DNA of 64,000 nucleotides from Streptomyces griseus (GTDB taxonomy: Bacteria > Actinomycetota > Actinomycetes > Streptomycetales > Streptomycetaceae): assembly GCF_900460065.1 (NCBI RefSeq), contig NZ_UAVD01000027.1, positions 124,001 to 188,000 of the forward strand, given 5' to 3'. A program made the translations under genes and the position numbers. Under the pieces are notes generated by a model. That model was given only the letters and a program-made list of their open reading frames with translations. It was not told the DNA's origin and ran no database searches. The stretch's first letter is position 1. The number at the start of each line of letters is the position of its first letter. Shown in pieces: positions 18,055-27,358 of the stretch.

Positions 18055-18917
18055 ACGCGCTGGCCGCAGCCACCACCACCTCCACCGGCGAGGCCATCCA
18101 GTTCTGGATCCTGGGCACCGTCGCCGTGATCGGCGCGCTCTCCACCGTCCTGCTGAAGAGGGCCGTGCACAGCGCGCTCTCGCTCGCCGGCACCATGATC
18201 GTCCTCGCGGTGTTCTACCTCGCCAACGGGGCCTATTTCCTCGGCATCGTCCAGATCGTCGTCTACACCGGCGCGATCATGATGCTGTTCCTCTTCGTCG
18301 TCATGCTGGTCGGCGTCACCGCGGCCGACTCCCTCAAGGAGACCATCAAGGGGCAGCGCTGGCTGGCCCTCGGCTGCGGCCTCGGCTTCGGCATCCTGCT
18401 GATCGCCGGCATCGGCAACGCCTCCCTCAGCACGTTCGAGGGGCTCGGCGCCGCCAACGCCGCGCACGGCGGCAACATCGAGGGGCTCGCCAACCTCATC
18501 TTCACCAAGTACGTCTTCGCCTTCGAGATCACCGGCGCCCTGCTGATCACCGCGACGGTCGGCGCGATGGTGCTCACGCACCGCGAGCGCACCGAACGCG
18601 CCAAGACCCAGCGGGAGATGTCCGAGGAGCGCGTGCGCGGCAAGCACCTCCCGCCGCTCCCCGCCCCCGGCGTCTACGCCCGGCACAACGCGGTGGACAT
18701 CCCCGGTCTGCTTCCCGACGGCACCCCGTCCGAGCTGACCGTCATGCAGACCCTGCGCCGGCGCGGCCAGATCCGGGACGTCTCGCAGCAGTCCCTCGCC
18801 GATCTCAAGGCTCTGGAGCAGCGCTCCGGGGAGCGGCTCGGACGTGAGGACGCGGACGCCGTGGCACGCGGAGCCCAGTCCCCGTCCGCGGCGGAGAACT
18901 CGGAGGCCGCCAAGTGA
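18051..18917 (+). CDS. nuoJ: NADH-quinone oxidoreductase subunit J
   Basis: A 288-residue membrane subunit with five helices in the first 175 residues. The conserved third helix VQIVVYTGAIMMLFLFVVMLVG contains the pi-bulge region of NuoJ/ND6. The C-terminal 110 residues are a hydrophilic extension (ERVRGKHLPPLPAPGVYARHNAVDIPGLLPDGTPS...) typical of Streptomyces. The GTG start overlaps nuoI and the stop overlaps the nuoK GTG. Confidence 0.94.
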   Translation: MNALAAATTTSTGEAIQFWILGTVAVIGALSTVLLKRAVHSALSLAGTMIVLAVFYLANGAYFLGIVQIVVYTGAIMMLFLFVVMLVGVTAADSLKETIKGQRWLALGCGLGFGILLIAGIGNASLSTFEGLGAANAAHGGNIEGLANLIFTKYVFAFEITGALLITATVGAMVLTHRERTERAKTQREMSEERVRGKHLPPLPAPGVYARHNAVDIPGLLPDGTPSELTVMQTLRRRGQIRDVSQQSLADLKALEQRSGERLGREDADAVARGAQSPSAAENSEAAK

Positions 18918-19213
18918 ACCCGGTCAACTACCTCTACCTCGCGGCCCTGCTGTTCGCGATCGGCGCCTCCGGGGTGCTGGTCCGGCGGAACGCGATCGTG
19001 GTGTTCATGTGCGTCGAGCTGATGCTCAACGCCTGCAATCTGGCGCTCGTCACGTTCTCCCGGATGCACGGCAACCTCGACGGGCAGATCGTCGCGTTCT
19101 TCACGATGGTCGTCGCCGCCGCGGAAGTCGTCGTCGGACTCGCGATCATCGTGTCGTTGTTCCGCTCCCGCCACTCGGCCTCGGTCGACGACGCCAGCCT
19201 GATGAAGCTGTAA
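18914..19213 (+). CDS. nuoK: NADH-quinone oxidoreductase subunit K
   Basis: A 99-residue, three-helix antiporter-like subunit. The conserved glutamate pair expected in helices 2 and 3 is visible in MCVELMLNACNLALV and VVAAAEVVVGLAIIV. Length matches E. coli NuoK (100). The GTG start overlaps the nuoJ stop, and 12 bp separate it from nuoL. Confidence 0.96.
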   Translation: MNPVNYLYLAALLFAIGASGVLVRRNAIVVFMCVELMLNACNLALVTFSRMHGNLDGQIVAFFTMVVAAAEVVVGLAIIVSLFRSRHSASVDDASLMKL

Positions 19214-19225
19214 GGGGTCGGAAAC

Positions 19226-21121
19226 GTGGAGAACCTGATTGCGCTGCTCGTCGCGGCGCCCCTGCTCGGAGCGGCGGTCCTGCTCTGCGGCGGACGCCGG
19301 CTGGACAAGACCGGCCACTGGCTGGGCACCGTCCTCGCCGGAGCCTCGTTCGTCGTCGGACTGATCCTGTTCACCGACATGCTGGGCAAGGACCCCGAGA
19401 ACCGGGCCCTGCACCAGCACCTGTTCAGCTGGATTCCGGTGGAGGGCTTCCAGGCCGACATCGCCTTCCAGCTCGACCAGCTGTCGATGACGTTCGTCCT
19501 GCTCATCACCGGTGTGGGCACACTGATCCACATCTACTCCATCGGCTACATGGAGCACGACGAGCGCAGGCGCCGCTTCTTCGGCTATCTCAACCTGTTC
19601 CTCGCGGCGATGCTCATCCTGGTCATCGCCGACAACTACCTGCTGCTGTACGTCGGGTGGGAGGGCGTCGGTCTGGCGTCGTTCCTGCTCATCGGCTTCT
19701 GGCAGCACAAGCCCACCGCGGCCACCGCCGCGAAGAAGGCCTTCCTGGTCAACCGGGTCGGCGACATGGGCCTGTCGATCGCCATCATGCTGATGTTCAC
19801 CACCTTCGGCACCTTCGCCTTCGGGCCGGTGCTGGAGTCGGCGGGCGAGACGAGCCAGGGCAAGCTGACCGCCATCGGGCTGATGCTGCTGCTGGCCGCC
19901 TGCGGCAAGTCGGCCCAGGTGCCGCTGCAGTCCTGGCTCGGCGACGCGATGGAGGGCCCGACCCCGGTCTCCGCCCTCATCCACGCCGCGACCATGGTCA
20001 CCGCCGGCGTCTATCTGATCGTCCGCTCCGGCGCGATCTTCAACGCCGCCCCGGACGCCCAGCTGGTCGTCGTCATCGTCGGCGCGGTCACGCTGATCTT
20101 CGGTGCGATCGTCGGTTGCGCGAAGGACGACATCAAGAAGGCCCTGGCCGGCTCCACGATGTCGCAGATCGGCTACATGATCCTGGCCGCGGGCCTCGGC
20201 CCCATCGGCTACATCTTCGCCATCATGCACCTGGTGACGCACGGCTTCTTCAAGGCCGGCCTCTTCCTCGGCGCGGGCTCCGTCATGCACGGCATGAACG
20301 ACGAGGTCGACATGCGCAAGTACGGCGGCCTGCGGAAGTACATGCCGGTCACCTTCGTCACCTTCGGACTGGGCTATCTGGCCATCATCGGCTTCCCCGG
20401 CCTCTCCGGCTTCTTCTCCAAGGACAAGATCATCGAGGCGGCCTTCGCCAAGGGCGGCGCCGAGGGCTGGATCCTCGGCTCCGTGGCCCTGCTGGGCGCC
20501 GCGATCACCGCGTTCTACATGACGCGCGTGATGCTGATGACCTTCTTCGGGGAGAAGCGCTGGCAGCCGGACGCGGAGGGCCACGAGCCGCACCCGCACG
20601 AGTCCCCGAAGTCGATGACCGTCCCGATGATCGTGCTGGCCTTCGGTTCGGTCTTCGCCGGCGGGTTCTTCGCGATCGGCGACCGCTTCGTCAACTGGCT
20701 GGAGCCCGTCACGGGTTACGACCACGGCCACTCCCCGCTGAGCGCGGCCACGGTCACCGGAGCCACCGTCGTGGCCCTGGTCGTCGGCGTCGGCATCGCC
20801 TGGGCGATGTACGGCCGCAAGCCGGTTCCGCTGGTCGCCCCGCGCGGCTCGGTCCTCACTCGGGCGGCCCGCCGCGACCTCCTCCAGGACGACTTCAACC
20901 ACGTGGTCCTGGTCCGCGGCGGCGAGCACCTCACCCGCTCACTGGTCTACGTGGACCACTCCCTGGTCGACGGCGTCGTCAACGGCACGGCCGCCTCGGT
21001 CGGCGGGCTCTCCGGCCGGCTGCGCAGGATGCAGAACGGCTACGCCCGCACCTACGCGGTCTCGATGTTCGGCGGTACGGCGGTCGTCATCGCCGCGACC
21101 CTGCTGATGAGGGCGGTCTGA
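19226..21121 (+). CDS. nuoL: NADH-quinone oxidoreductase subunit L
   Basis: The 631-residue distal proton-pumping subunit, homologous to Mrp antiporters. Landmarks are YVGWEGVGLASFLLIGFWQ near residue 145, KSAQVPLQSWLGDAMEGPTPVSALIHAATMVTAGVYL, and HGFFKAGLFLGAGSVMHGM, all containing the conserved channel Lys/His. The amphipathic lateral helix follows near the C-terminus. The start is GTG 19226 with AAGGGGTCGG upstream. Confidence 0.96.
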   Translation: MENLIALLVAAPLLGAAVLLCGGRRLDKTGHWLGTVLAGASFVVGLILFTDMLGKDPENRALHQHLFSWIPVEGFQADIAFQLDQLSMTFVLLITGVGTLIHIYSIGYMEHDERRRRFFGYLNLFLAAMLILVIADNYLLLYVGWEGVGLASFLLIGFWQHKPTAATAAKKAFLVNRVGDMGLSIAIMLMFTTFGTFAFGPVLESAGETSQGKLTAIGLMLLLAACGKSAQVPLQSWLGDAMEGPTPVSALIHAATMVTAGVYLIVRSGAIFNAAPDAQLVVVIVGAVTLIFGAIVGCAKDDIKKALAGSTMSQIGYMILAAGLGPIGYIFAIMHLVTHGFFKAGLFLGAGSVMHGMNDEVDMRKYGGLRKYMPVTFVTFGLGYLAIIGFPGLSGFFSKDKIIEAAFAKGGAEGWILGSVALLGAAITAFYMTRVMLMTFFGEKRWQPDAEGHEPHPHESPKSMTVPMIVLAFGSVFAGGFFAIGDRFVNWLEPVTGYDHGHSPLSAATVTGATVVALVVGVGIAWAMYGRKPVPLVAPRGSVLTRAARRDLLQDDFNHVVLVRGGEHLTRSLVYVDHSLVDGVVNGTAASVGGLSGRLRRMQNGYARTYAVSMFGGTAVVIAATLLMRAV

Positions 21122-21125
21122 TCAC

Positions 21126-22697
21126 ATGTCCTTTCCCCTCCTGACCGCGACGGCGGCGCTCCCGGCGATCGGCGCCATCGCCACCGCCGCCGTCCCCGCC
21201 GCACGGCGCACCGCGGCCAAATGGCTCGCGCTGTTCTTCTCGCTCGGCACGCTCGTCCTGGCGGCGGTCGTCTTCCTCCGCTTCGAACCGGGCGGCGACC
21301 GCTACCAGCTCACGGAGTCCCGGGCCTGGATCGCCGACTTCGGCGTCCGCTACGAACTGGGCGTGGACGGCATCGGGGTGGCGCTCCTCGGCCTCACCGC
21401 GCTGCTGATCCCGTTCGTCATCGTCGCGGGCTGGCACGACGCCGACCCCCTGGAGACGAAGTCGTCGCGATGGCGTCCGACGCAGGGCTTCTTCGCCCTG
21501 GTCCTCATGGTCGAGGCCATGGTGATCCTGTCGTTCGTCGCCACGGACGTCTTCCTCTTCTACATCCTGTTCGAAGCCATGCTCATCCCGATGTACTTCC
21601 TCATCGGCGGCTTCGGCGACCGGGCCCACGCGGGCACCGACGAGAACGCCGCGACCCAGCGGTCGTACGCGGCGGTCAAGTTCCTCCTCTACAACCTGGC
21701 CGGCGGCCTGATCATGCTGGCCGCGGTCATCGGGCTGTACGTGGTCGCGGGCAGCTTCTCGCTCTCCGAGATCGCCGAGGCCCGCGCCAACGGCTCCCTG
21801 GAGATGGCGACCAGCACCGAGCGCTGGCTGTTCCTCGGGTTCTTCTTCGCCTTCGCGGTGAAGGCCCCGCTGTGGCCGCTGCACACCTGGCTGCCCAACG
21901 CGATGGGCGAGGCGACCGCCCCGGTCGCCGTGCTGATCACCGCGATCGTCGACAAGGTCGGCACCTTCGCGATGCTCCGCTTCTGCCTCGGACTCTTCCC
22001 GGAGGCCAGCAAGTGGGCGACGCCGGTGGTCATCACCCTGGCGCTGATCTCCATCGTGTACGGGGCGCTCCTCGCGGTCGGCCAGCGCGACATCAAGCGG
22101 CTCATCGCCTACGCCTCGATCTCGCACTTCGGCTTCATCATCCTGGGCATCTTCGCGATGACCAGTCAGGGCCAGTCGGGCGCCACGCTCTACATGGTCA
22201 ACCACGGCATCTCCACGGCCGCGCTGCTGCTGGTCGCCGGCTTCCTCATCACCCGGCGCGGCTCGCGGCTCATCGCGGACTACGGCGGGGTGCAGAAGGT
22301 CGCCCCCGTGCTGGCCGGGACGTTCCTCATCGGCGGGCTCGCCACCCTGTCGCTGCCCGGACTCGCCCCGTTCGTCAGTGAGTTCCTGGTCCTGGTCGGC
22401 ACGTTCAGCGCGTATCCGGTGGCCGGCGTCATCGCCACCTCCGGCATCGTGCTCGCCGCGCTCTACGTCCTGGTCCTCTACCAGCGCACGATGACCGGCC
22501 CGGTGCGGGAGTCGGTCCGCTCCATGCCGGACCTCCGGGCCCGTGAGCTGGCGGTCGCGCTTCCGCTGATCGCCGTGCTGATCTTCCTGGGCGTCTTCCC
22601 GAAGCCGCTCACCGAGGTCGTCAACCCGGCGGTGGAGCACACCATGTCCGACGTACAGAAGAAGGACCCCCAGCCCGAGGTGGAGGCCGCCAAGTGA
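21126..22697 (+). CDS. nuoM: NADH-quinone oxidoreductase subunit M
   Basis: The 523-residue antiporter-like pumping subunit. Motifs are YILFEAMLIPMYFLIGGFGDR (conserved Glu), KAPLWPLHTWLPNAMGEATAPVAVLITAIVDKVG, and ISHFGFIILGIFAM. It starts at ATG 21126, four bases after nuoL, and its stop overlaps the nuoN GTG. About 14 helices are expected, as in the family. Confidence 0.96.
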   Translation: MSFPLLTATAALPAIGAIATAAVPAARRTAAKWLALFFSLGTLVLAAVVFLRFEPGGDRYQLTESRAWIADFGVRYELGVDGIGVALLGLTALLIPFVIVAGWHDADPLETKSSRWRPTQGFFALVLMVEAMVILSFVATDVFLFYILFEAMLIPMYFLIGGFGDRAHAGTDENAATQRSYAAVKFLLYNLAGGLIMLAAVIGLYVVAGSFSLSEIAEARANGSLEMATSTERWLFLGFFFAFAVKAPLWPLHTWLPNAMGEATAPVAVLITAIVDKVGTFAMLRFCLGLFPEASKWATPVVITLALISIVYGALLAVGQRDIKRLIAYASISHFGFIILGIFAMTSQGQSGATLYMVNHGISTAALLLVAGFLITRRGSRLIADYGGVQKVAPVLAGTFLIGGLATLSLPGLAPFVSEFLVLVGTFSAYPVAGVIATSGIVLAALYVLVLYQRTMTGPVRESVRSMPDLRARELAVALPLIAVLIFLGVFPKPLTEVVNPAVEHTMSDVQKKDPQPEVEAAK

Positions 22698-24358
22698 GCG
22701 CAACAGCTGTCCACAGTCTGTGGACGACGGCGAGCGGGGTGACATCGGCGGCACCGGGCAACTCGTTCACGGCGCCGAAGATCGAGTACACCCAGCTGAT
22801 GCCGGTCCTGATCATCGTGGTCGCCGCCGTCCTGGGCATCCTGGTGGAGGCCTTCGTGCCGCGCCGGGCCCGCTACCACACCCAGCTTTTCCTGACCGTC
22901 GTGGCGGTCGCCGGCTCGTTCGCCGCGATCGTCGGCCTCGCGGCCGGCGGGTACGGCACCACGGACGCCGGGATCGTCGCCATGGGAGCCATCGCGATCG
23001 ACGGCCCCACCCTGTTCCTCCAGGGCACGATTCTCCTGGTCGCCATGGTGGCGCTGTTCACCTTCGCCGAGCGCCGGCTCGACCCCGGCAGCAACGGCAA
23101 CCGGGTCGACTCGTTCGCCGCGCAGGCCGGGTCCGTCCCCGGCGGCGAGGGCGAGAAGGCCGCGGTGCGGGCCGGATTCACCACCACCGAGGTCTTCCCG
23201 CTCCTCCTCTTCTCGGTGGCGGGACTGCTGGTCTTCCCGGCCGCCAACGACCTGCTGACCCTCTTCATCGCGCTGGAAGTCTTCTCGCTCCCGCTCTACC
23301 TCCTGTGCGCCGTCGCCCGCCGCAAGCGGCTGATGTCGCAGGAGGCGGCCGTGAAGTACTTCCTGCTCGGCGCGTTCTCCTCGGCGTTCCTGCTCTTCGG
23401 GATCGCCCTCCTCTACGGCTACGCGGGCTCCCTCTCGTACGCCGACATCGCCAACGTCGTCGACGGCTCGGTCCTGGAGATCGACCCGGCCCTCGCCGAC
23501 ACCATGGGCAATGACGCACTGCTGCTCATCGGCGGCGCGATGATCCTGACGGGCCTCCTCTTCAAGGTGGGCGCGGTCCCGTTCCACATGTGGACTCCGG
23601 ACGTCTACCAGGGCGCCCCGACCCCGGTGACCGGCTTCATGGCCGCCGCGACGAAGGTCGCCGCGTTCGGCGCGCTGCTGCGCCTGCTGTACGTGGCGCT
23701 GCCGGGCCTCGCCTGGGACCTGCGGCCGGTCATGTGGGCGGTGGCCATCGTCACGATGCTGGGCGGCGCGATCGTCGCGATCACCCAGACCGACATCAAG
23801 CGCCTCCTCGCCTACTCCTCGATCGCGCACGCGGGCTTCATCCTCGCGGGCGTCATCGCGGCGAGCCCGGAGGGCATCTCCTCGGTCCTCTTCTACCTGC
23901 TGGCCTACTCCTTCGTGACGGTCGGCGCGTTCGCCGTCGTCACCCTGGTGCGGGACGCGGGCGGGGAGGCCACCCACCTGTCGAAGTGGGCCGGGCTCGG
24001 CCGCCGCTCGCCGCTGGTCGCGGCGGTCTTCGCGGTGTTCCTGCTGGCCTTCGCGGGCATTCCGCTGACCTCCGGGTTCTCCGGCAAGTTCGCGGTGTTC
24101 AAGGCGGCGGCCGAGGGCGGTGCCGGGGCGCTGGTCGTCGTCGGTGTGCTCTCGTCGGCCGTCGCCGCGTTCTTCTACATCCGGGTGATCGTCCTGATGT
24201 TCTTCAGCGAGCCGAAGGCGGACGGCCCCACGGTCGCCGTCCCGTCCCCGCTGACCATGACGACGATCGCGGTCGGCGTCGCCGTCACCCTGGTGCTGGG
24301 CCTGGCCCCGCAGTACTTCCTTGACCTGGCGAGCCAGGCGGGGGTCTTCGTGCGGTAG
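22694..24358 (+). CDS. nuoN: NADH-quinone oxidoreductase subunit N
   Basis: The 554-residue third antiporter-like subunit and last gene of the operon. Motifs are IALEVFSLPLYLLCAVARRKRLMSQEAAVKYFLLGAFSS, KVGAVPFHMWTPDVYQGAPTPVTGFMAAATKVAAF, and LLAYSSIAHAGFILAGV. The N-terminus is extended by about 30 residues before the first helix; this part contains a 17-bp perfect DNA palindrome (22709-22725). The GTG start overlaps the nuoM stop. Confidence 0.96.
   Translation: MSATAVHSLWTTASGVTSAAPGNSFTAPKIEYTQLMPVLIIVVAAVLGILVEAFVPRRARYHTQLFLTVVAVAGSFAAIVGLAAGGYGTTDAGIVAMGAIAIDGPTLFLQGTILLVAMVALFTFAERRLDPGSNGNRVDSFAAQAGSVPGGEGEKAAVRAGFTTTEVFPLLLFSVAGLLVFPAANDLLTLFIALEVFSLPLYLLCAVARRKRLMSQEAAVKYFLLGAFSSAFLLFGIALLYGYAGSLSYADIANVVDGSVLEIDPALADTMGNDALLLIGGAMILTGLLFKVGAVPFHMWTPDVYQGAPTPVTGFMAAATKVAAFGALLRLLYVALPGLAWDLRPVMWAVAIVTMLGGAIVAITQTDIKRLLAYSSIAHAGFILAGVIAASPEGISSVLFYLLAYSFVTVGAFAVVTLVRDAGGEATHLSKWAGLGRRSPLVAAVFAVFLLAFAGIPLTSGFSGKFAVFKAAAEGGAGALVVVGVLSSAVAAFFYIRVIVLMFFSEPKADGPTVAVPSPLTMTTIAVGVAVTLVLGLAPQYFLDLASQAGVFVR
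22709..22725. repeat. 17-bp perfect palindrome (paired near-DnaA boxes) in the nuoN 5' end
   Basis: GTCCACAG-T-CTGTGGAC reads the same on both strands. Each arm, with its flank, is an 8/9 match to the Streptomyces DnaA box TTGTCCACA (CTGTCCACA forward; TCGTCCACA on the reverse strand). It is inside coding sequence, so it may be neutral. Confidence 0.55.
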
Positions 24359-24403
24359 CGGTGGCCCGCGCGGGGGAGCCCCGCGGTATGAGCGACGGCA
24401 GCG

Positions 24404-24434
24404 CCGGACGGTCGGTTGTCCACAGACCGTCCGG
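24404..24434. promoter_or_regulatory. Hairpin with a consensus DnaA box in its loop, upstream of recQ
   Basis: A perfect 10-bp inverted repeat (CCGGACGGTC at 24404-24413, complement at 24425-24434) encloses TTGTCCACA (24416-24424), an exact Streptomyces DnaA box. It lies 46 bp after the nuoN stop and about 100 bp before recQ. It could act as a nuo terminator, a DnaA-responsive element for recQ, or both. Confidence 0.5.
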
Positions 24435-24537
24435 CGTTGTCGTTGGCTCCGCCTATCGTGGACGGGGACGAGAGCAGGACGGGACAGGGCCGGGCGAGCG
24501 GACCCTCGGCGGACCCTCGGGGGACAGAGCATTGGGC

Positions 24538-26595
24538 GTGAGCATGGACGAGACCACCGGGACGGTGGCCGGGACCGGCACCGACACGGACGGCGAGAGC
24601 GAGGCGCGGCGGACACTGCACCGCGTCTTCGGGTACGAGTCGTTCCGCGGCGAGCAGGGCGCGATCATCGAGCATGTGGTGGCGGGCGGCGACGCCGTCG
24701 TGCTCATGCCCACCGGCGGTGGAAAGTCCCTCTGCTACCAGATCCCGTCCCTGGTCAGGCGGGGCACCGGCGTCGTCGTCTCCCCGCTGATCGCCCTCAT
24801 GCAGGACCAGGTCGACGCCCTGCGGGCGCTCGGCGTCCGGGCCGGCTTCATGAACTCCACGCAGGACTTCGACGAGCGCCGCTCGATGGAGGCGCAGTTC
24901 CTCGCGGGCGAGCTGGACGTGCTCTACCTCGCCCCGGAGCGGCTGCGGCTGGACTCCACGCTCTCCCTGCTGGCCCGGGGCGAGATCTCCGTCTTCGCGA
25001 TCGACGAGGCGCACTGCGTCGCCCAGTGGGGCCACGACTTCCGCCCCGACTACCTGGCCCTGTCGGTGCTCGGCGAGCGCTGGCCGGACGTGCCGCGCAT
25101 CGCCCTGACGGCGACCGCGACGAACGCCACGCACGAGGAGATCACCCGCCGCCTCGCCATGCCGGACGCGAAGCACTTCGTCGCGAGCTTCGACCGGCCG
25201 AACATCCAGTACCGGATCGTGCCGAAGTCCGAGCCCAAGAAGCAGCTCCTCACCTTCCTCAAGGAGGAGCACGCCGGGGACGCGGGCATCGTCTACTGCC
25301 TCTCGCGCAACTCCACCGAGAAGATCGCGGAGTATCTCTGCCGCAACGGCGTGGAGGCCGTGCCGTACCACGCGGGCCTGGACGCCGGGACGCGCGCCGC
25401 CCACCAGGCGCGGTTCCTCCGTGAGGAGGGGCTCGTCGTCGTCGCGACGATCGCGTTCGGCATGGGGATCGACAAGCCGGACGTCCGCTTCGTCGCCCAC
25501 GTCGACCTCCCCAAGTCCGTCGAGGGGTACTACCAGGAGACCGGCCGTGCGGGCCGTGACGGGGAGCCGTCGACGGCCTGGATGGCGTACGGACTCCAGG
25601 ACGTCGTCCAGCAGCGCAAGCTCATCCAGGGAGGCGAGGGCGACGAGGCCCACCGCCGCCGGGCCGCCGCCCACCTGGACTCGATGCTGGCCCTGTGCGA
25701 GACGGTCCAGTGCCGCCGGGCCCAGCTGCTGACCTACTTCGGCCAGGAGCCCACGGCCCCCGCCTGCGGCAACTGCGACACCTGCCTGACCCCGCCGGAG
25801 ACCTGGGACGGCACGGTCGTCTCGCAGAAGCTGCTCTCCACGGTGGTGCGGCTGAAGCGCGAACGGAACCAGAAGTTCGGCGCGGGCCAGATCATCGACA
25901 TCCTGCTGGGCCGCAAGACCGCCAAGGTCATCCAGTTCGACCACGACCAGCTCTCCGTCTTCGGCATCGGCGAGGACCTCGCGGAGGCGGAGTGGCGCGG
26001 TGTGGTGCGCCAGCTGCTGGCCCAGGGGCTGCTCGCGGTCGAGGGGGAGTACGGCACGCTGGTCCTGACCGACGAGAGCGCGACGGTGCTCGGCCGGGAG
26101 CGGGAGGTGCTGCTCCGCAAGGAGCCGAAGAAGCCCACGTCCCGGTCGTCGTCCTCGGCGGGCGGCGGCAGGGGAGCCAAGGGCAAGGCGGCAGCCGCGG
26201 ACCTTCCCGAGTCCGCCGTCCCGGTCTTCGAGGCGCTGCGCGCCTGGCGCGGGGCGACGGCGAAGGAGCAGGGCGTCCCGGCGTACGTGATCTTCCACGA
26301 CGCGACGCTGCGCGAGATCGCGACCCTGCACCCGGGCTCGCTCGCGGAGCTGGGCGGCGTCAGCGGCCTGGGCGAGAAGAAGCTCGCGACCTACGGGGAG
26401 GGCGTGCTGGAGGTCCTGGCGCAGACGTCCCCGGGGGCGGCGGAGCCCCCCGCAGCGGCGGCCCCGGCTCCCGCACCGGGCACGGCGGCCCCGGCGCGTG
26501 ACCAGGCCGCGCCGTCGGCCCCTACGCAGGCCCCGGACGCGCGGCACAGCGACCCGGAGTTCGGCTGGGACGAGGAGCCGCCGGAGTACGAGTGA
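24538..26595 (+). CDS. recQ: ATP-dependent DNA helicase RecQ
   Basis: A 3'-5' superfamily-2 helicase of about 685 residues for recombination and fork repair. Walker A is PTGGGKSLCYQIP, motif II FAIDEAHCVAQWGHDFRPDY, motif III ALTATAT, and motif VI QETGRAGRDGEP. The RecQ zinc site follows (CETVQCRR... CGNCDTCL), then the winged-helix domain. A C-terminal HRDC domain (PVFEALRAWRGATAKEQGVPAYVIFHDATL) and a Pro/Ala-rich tail complete it. The start is GTG 24538 or ATG 24544; the longer frame from 24361 would swallow the DnaA-box hairpin and is not favoured. Confidence 0.93.
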   Translation: MSMDETTGTVAGTGTDTDGESEARRTLHRVFGYESFRGEQGAIIEHVVAGGDAVVLMPTGGGKSLCYQIPSLVRRGTGVVVSPLIALMQDQVDALRALGVRAGFMNSTQDFDERRSMEAQFLAGELDVLYLAPERLRLDSTLSLLARGEISVFAIDEAHCVAQWGHDFRPDYLALSVLGERWPDVPRIALTATATNATHEEITRRLAMPDAKHFVASFDRPNIQYRIVPKSEPKKQLLTFLKEEHAGDAGIVYCLSRNSTEKIAEYLCRNGVEAVPYHAGLDAGTRAAHQARFLREEGLVVVATIAFGMGIDKPDVRFVAHVDLPKSVEGYYQETGRAGRDGEPSTAWMAYGLQDVVQQRKLIQGGEGDEAHRRRAAAHLDSMLALCETVQCRRAQLLTYFGQEPTAPACGNCDTCLTPPETWDGTVVSQKLLSTVVRLKRERNQKFGAGQIIDILLGRKTAKVIQFDHDQLSVFGIGEDLAEAEWRGVVRQLLAQGLLAVEGEYGTLVLTDESATVLGREREVLLRKEPKKPTSRSSSSAGGGRGAKGKAAAADLPESAVPVFEALRAWRGATAKEQGVPAYVIFHDATLREIATLHPGSLAELGGVSGLGEKKLATYGEGVLEVLAQTSPGAAEPPAAAAPAPAPGTAAPARDQAAPSAPTQAPDARHSDPEFGWDEEPPEYE

Positions 26596-26632
26596 GGCGC
26601 GGACCGGGCTGCGGGGCGAGGGGCGGCGGGAC

Positions 26633-27244
26633 CTACTCCGGGTCCGCCGCCCGGCTGCGGCGGGCCGTGATCGCCGTCAGATCCAGGTCCACGGTGAACG
26701 GCACCGACACCTTCATGCGGTCGTGGAAGATCCCGGTCGAGGTGTACGCGCCAGTGGCCGGCTCCCGCTCGAAGACGTACACCACGGCACGCCCGTCGTG
26801 GTTCTCCACCCGCCAGTAGTGGGGGATGGCCGCGCGGGCGTACTTCACGGGCTTGGTCTCCCGGTCGCGGGAGCGGGACTCGGGCGAGACGACCTCGATG
26901 GCGAGGCGCACCGACTCGGCGGGGAACCGGGTCTGGTCCGGGTCCTGGACGATGTCACCGTCGATGACGATCACATCGGGCTCGGGCCGGTTGTAGCGGT
27001 CGATGTCGATGGTGAACTCGCGCACGACCTCCAGCTCGGGCGGAGCCAGAGACTGTAGCTGCCAGGTGAAGAAGTCGACCGCTCGCGAATGGAAAAGGGT
27101 CTGCGGACTCACGAAAACGAGGCTCCCGTCGATCAGCTCCGTGTGCGGAGGCAGATTCGGGAGTGTGTCCAGGTCATCGGCGGTCCAGCCGCCCTCGGGC
27201 GGGACCGCCCACCGCGGCTCGGACGCCTCGGGTTCGATGCTCAT
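26633..27244 (-). CDS. Uma2 family (DUF820) putative nuclease-fold protein
   Basis: A 203-residue member of the Uma2/DUF820 family, which has a PD-(D/E)XK restriction-endonuclease fold and is expanded in Streptomyces and cyanobacteria. Candidate catalytic residues are PEPDVIVIDGD (Asp), LAIEVVSPESRSRD (Glu) and ETKPVKYARAAIPHYWRV (Lys). The true substrate of the family is unknown. Of the clustered ATGs (27256, 27247, 27244), 27244 has GGGAG at 5-base spacing. It is convergent with recQ. Confidence 0.82.
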   Translation of the reverse strand: MSIEPEASEPRWAVPPEGGWTADDLDTLPNLPPHTELIDGSLVFVSPQTLFHSRAVDFFTWQLQSLAPPELEVVREFTIDIDRYNRPEPDVIVIDGDIVQDPDQTRFPAESVRLAIEVVSPESRSRDRETKPVKYARAAIPHYWRVENHDGRAVVYVFEREPATGAYTSTGIFHDRMKVSVPFTVDLDLTAITARRSRAADPE

Positions 27245-27358
27245 CATTGCTCCCATGGGGAGGAGTCTCGCGGGCCCGACCAGCGTATCCGCCGGGAACA
27301 GAATGAGGCTCCCCCGAACGTGTGAACGCCTCGCGCACCGCTGACCGGCCCGCTCTCC

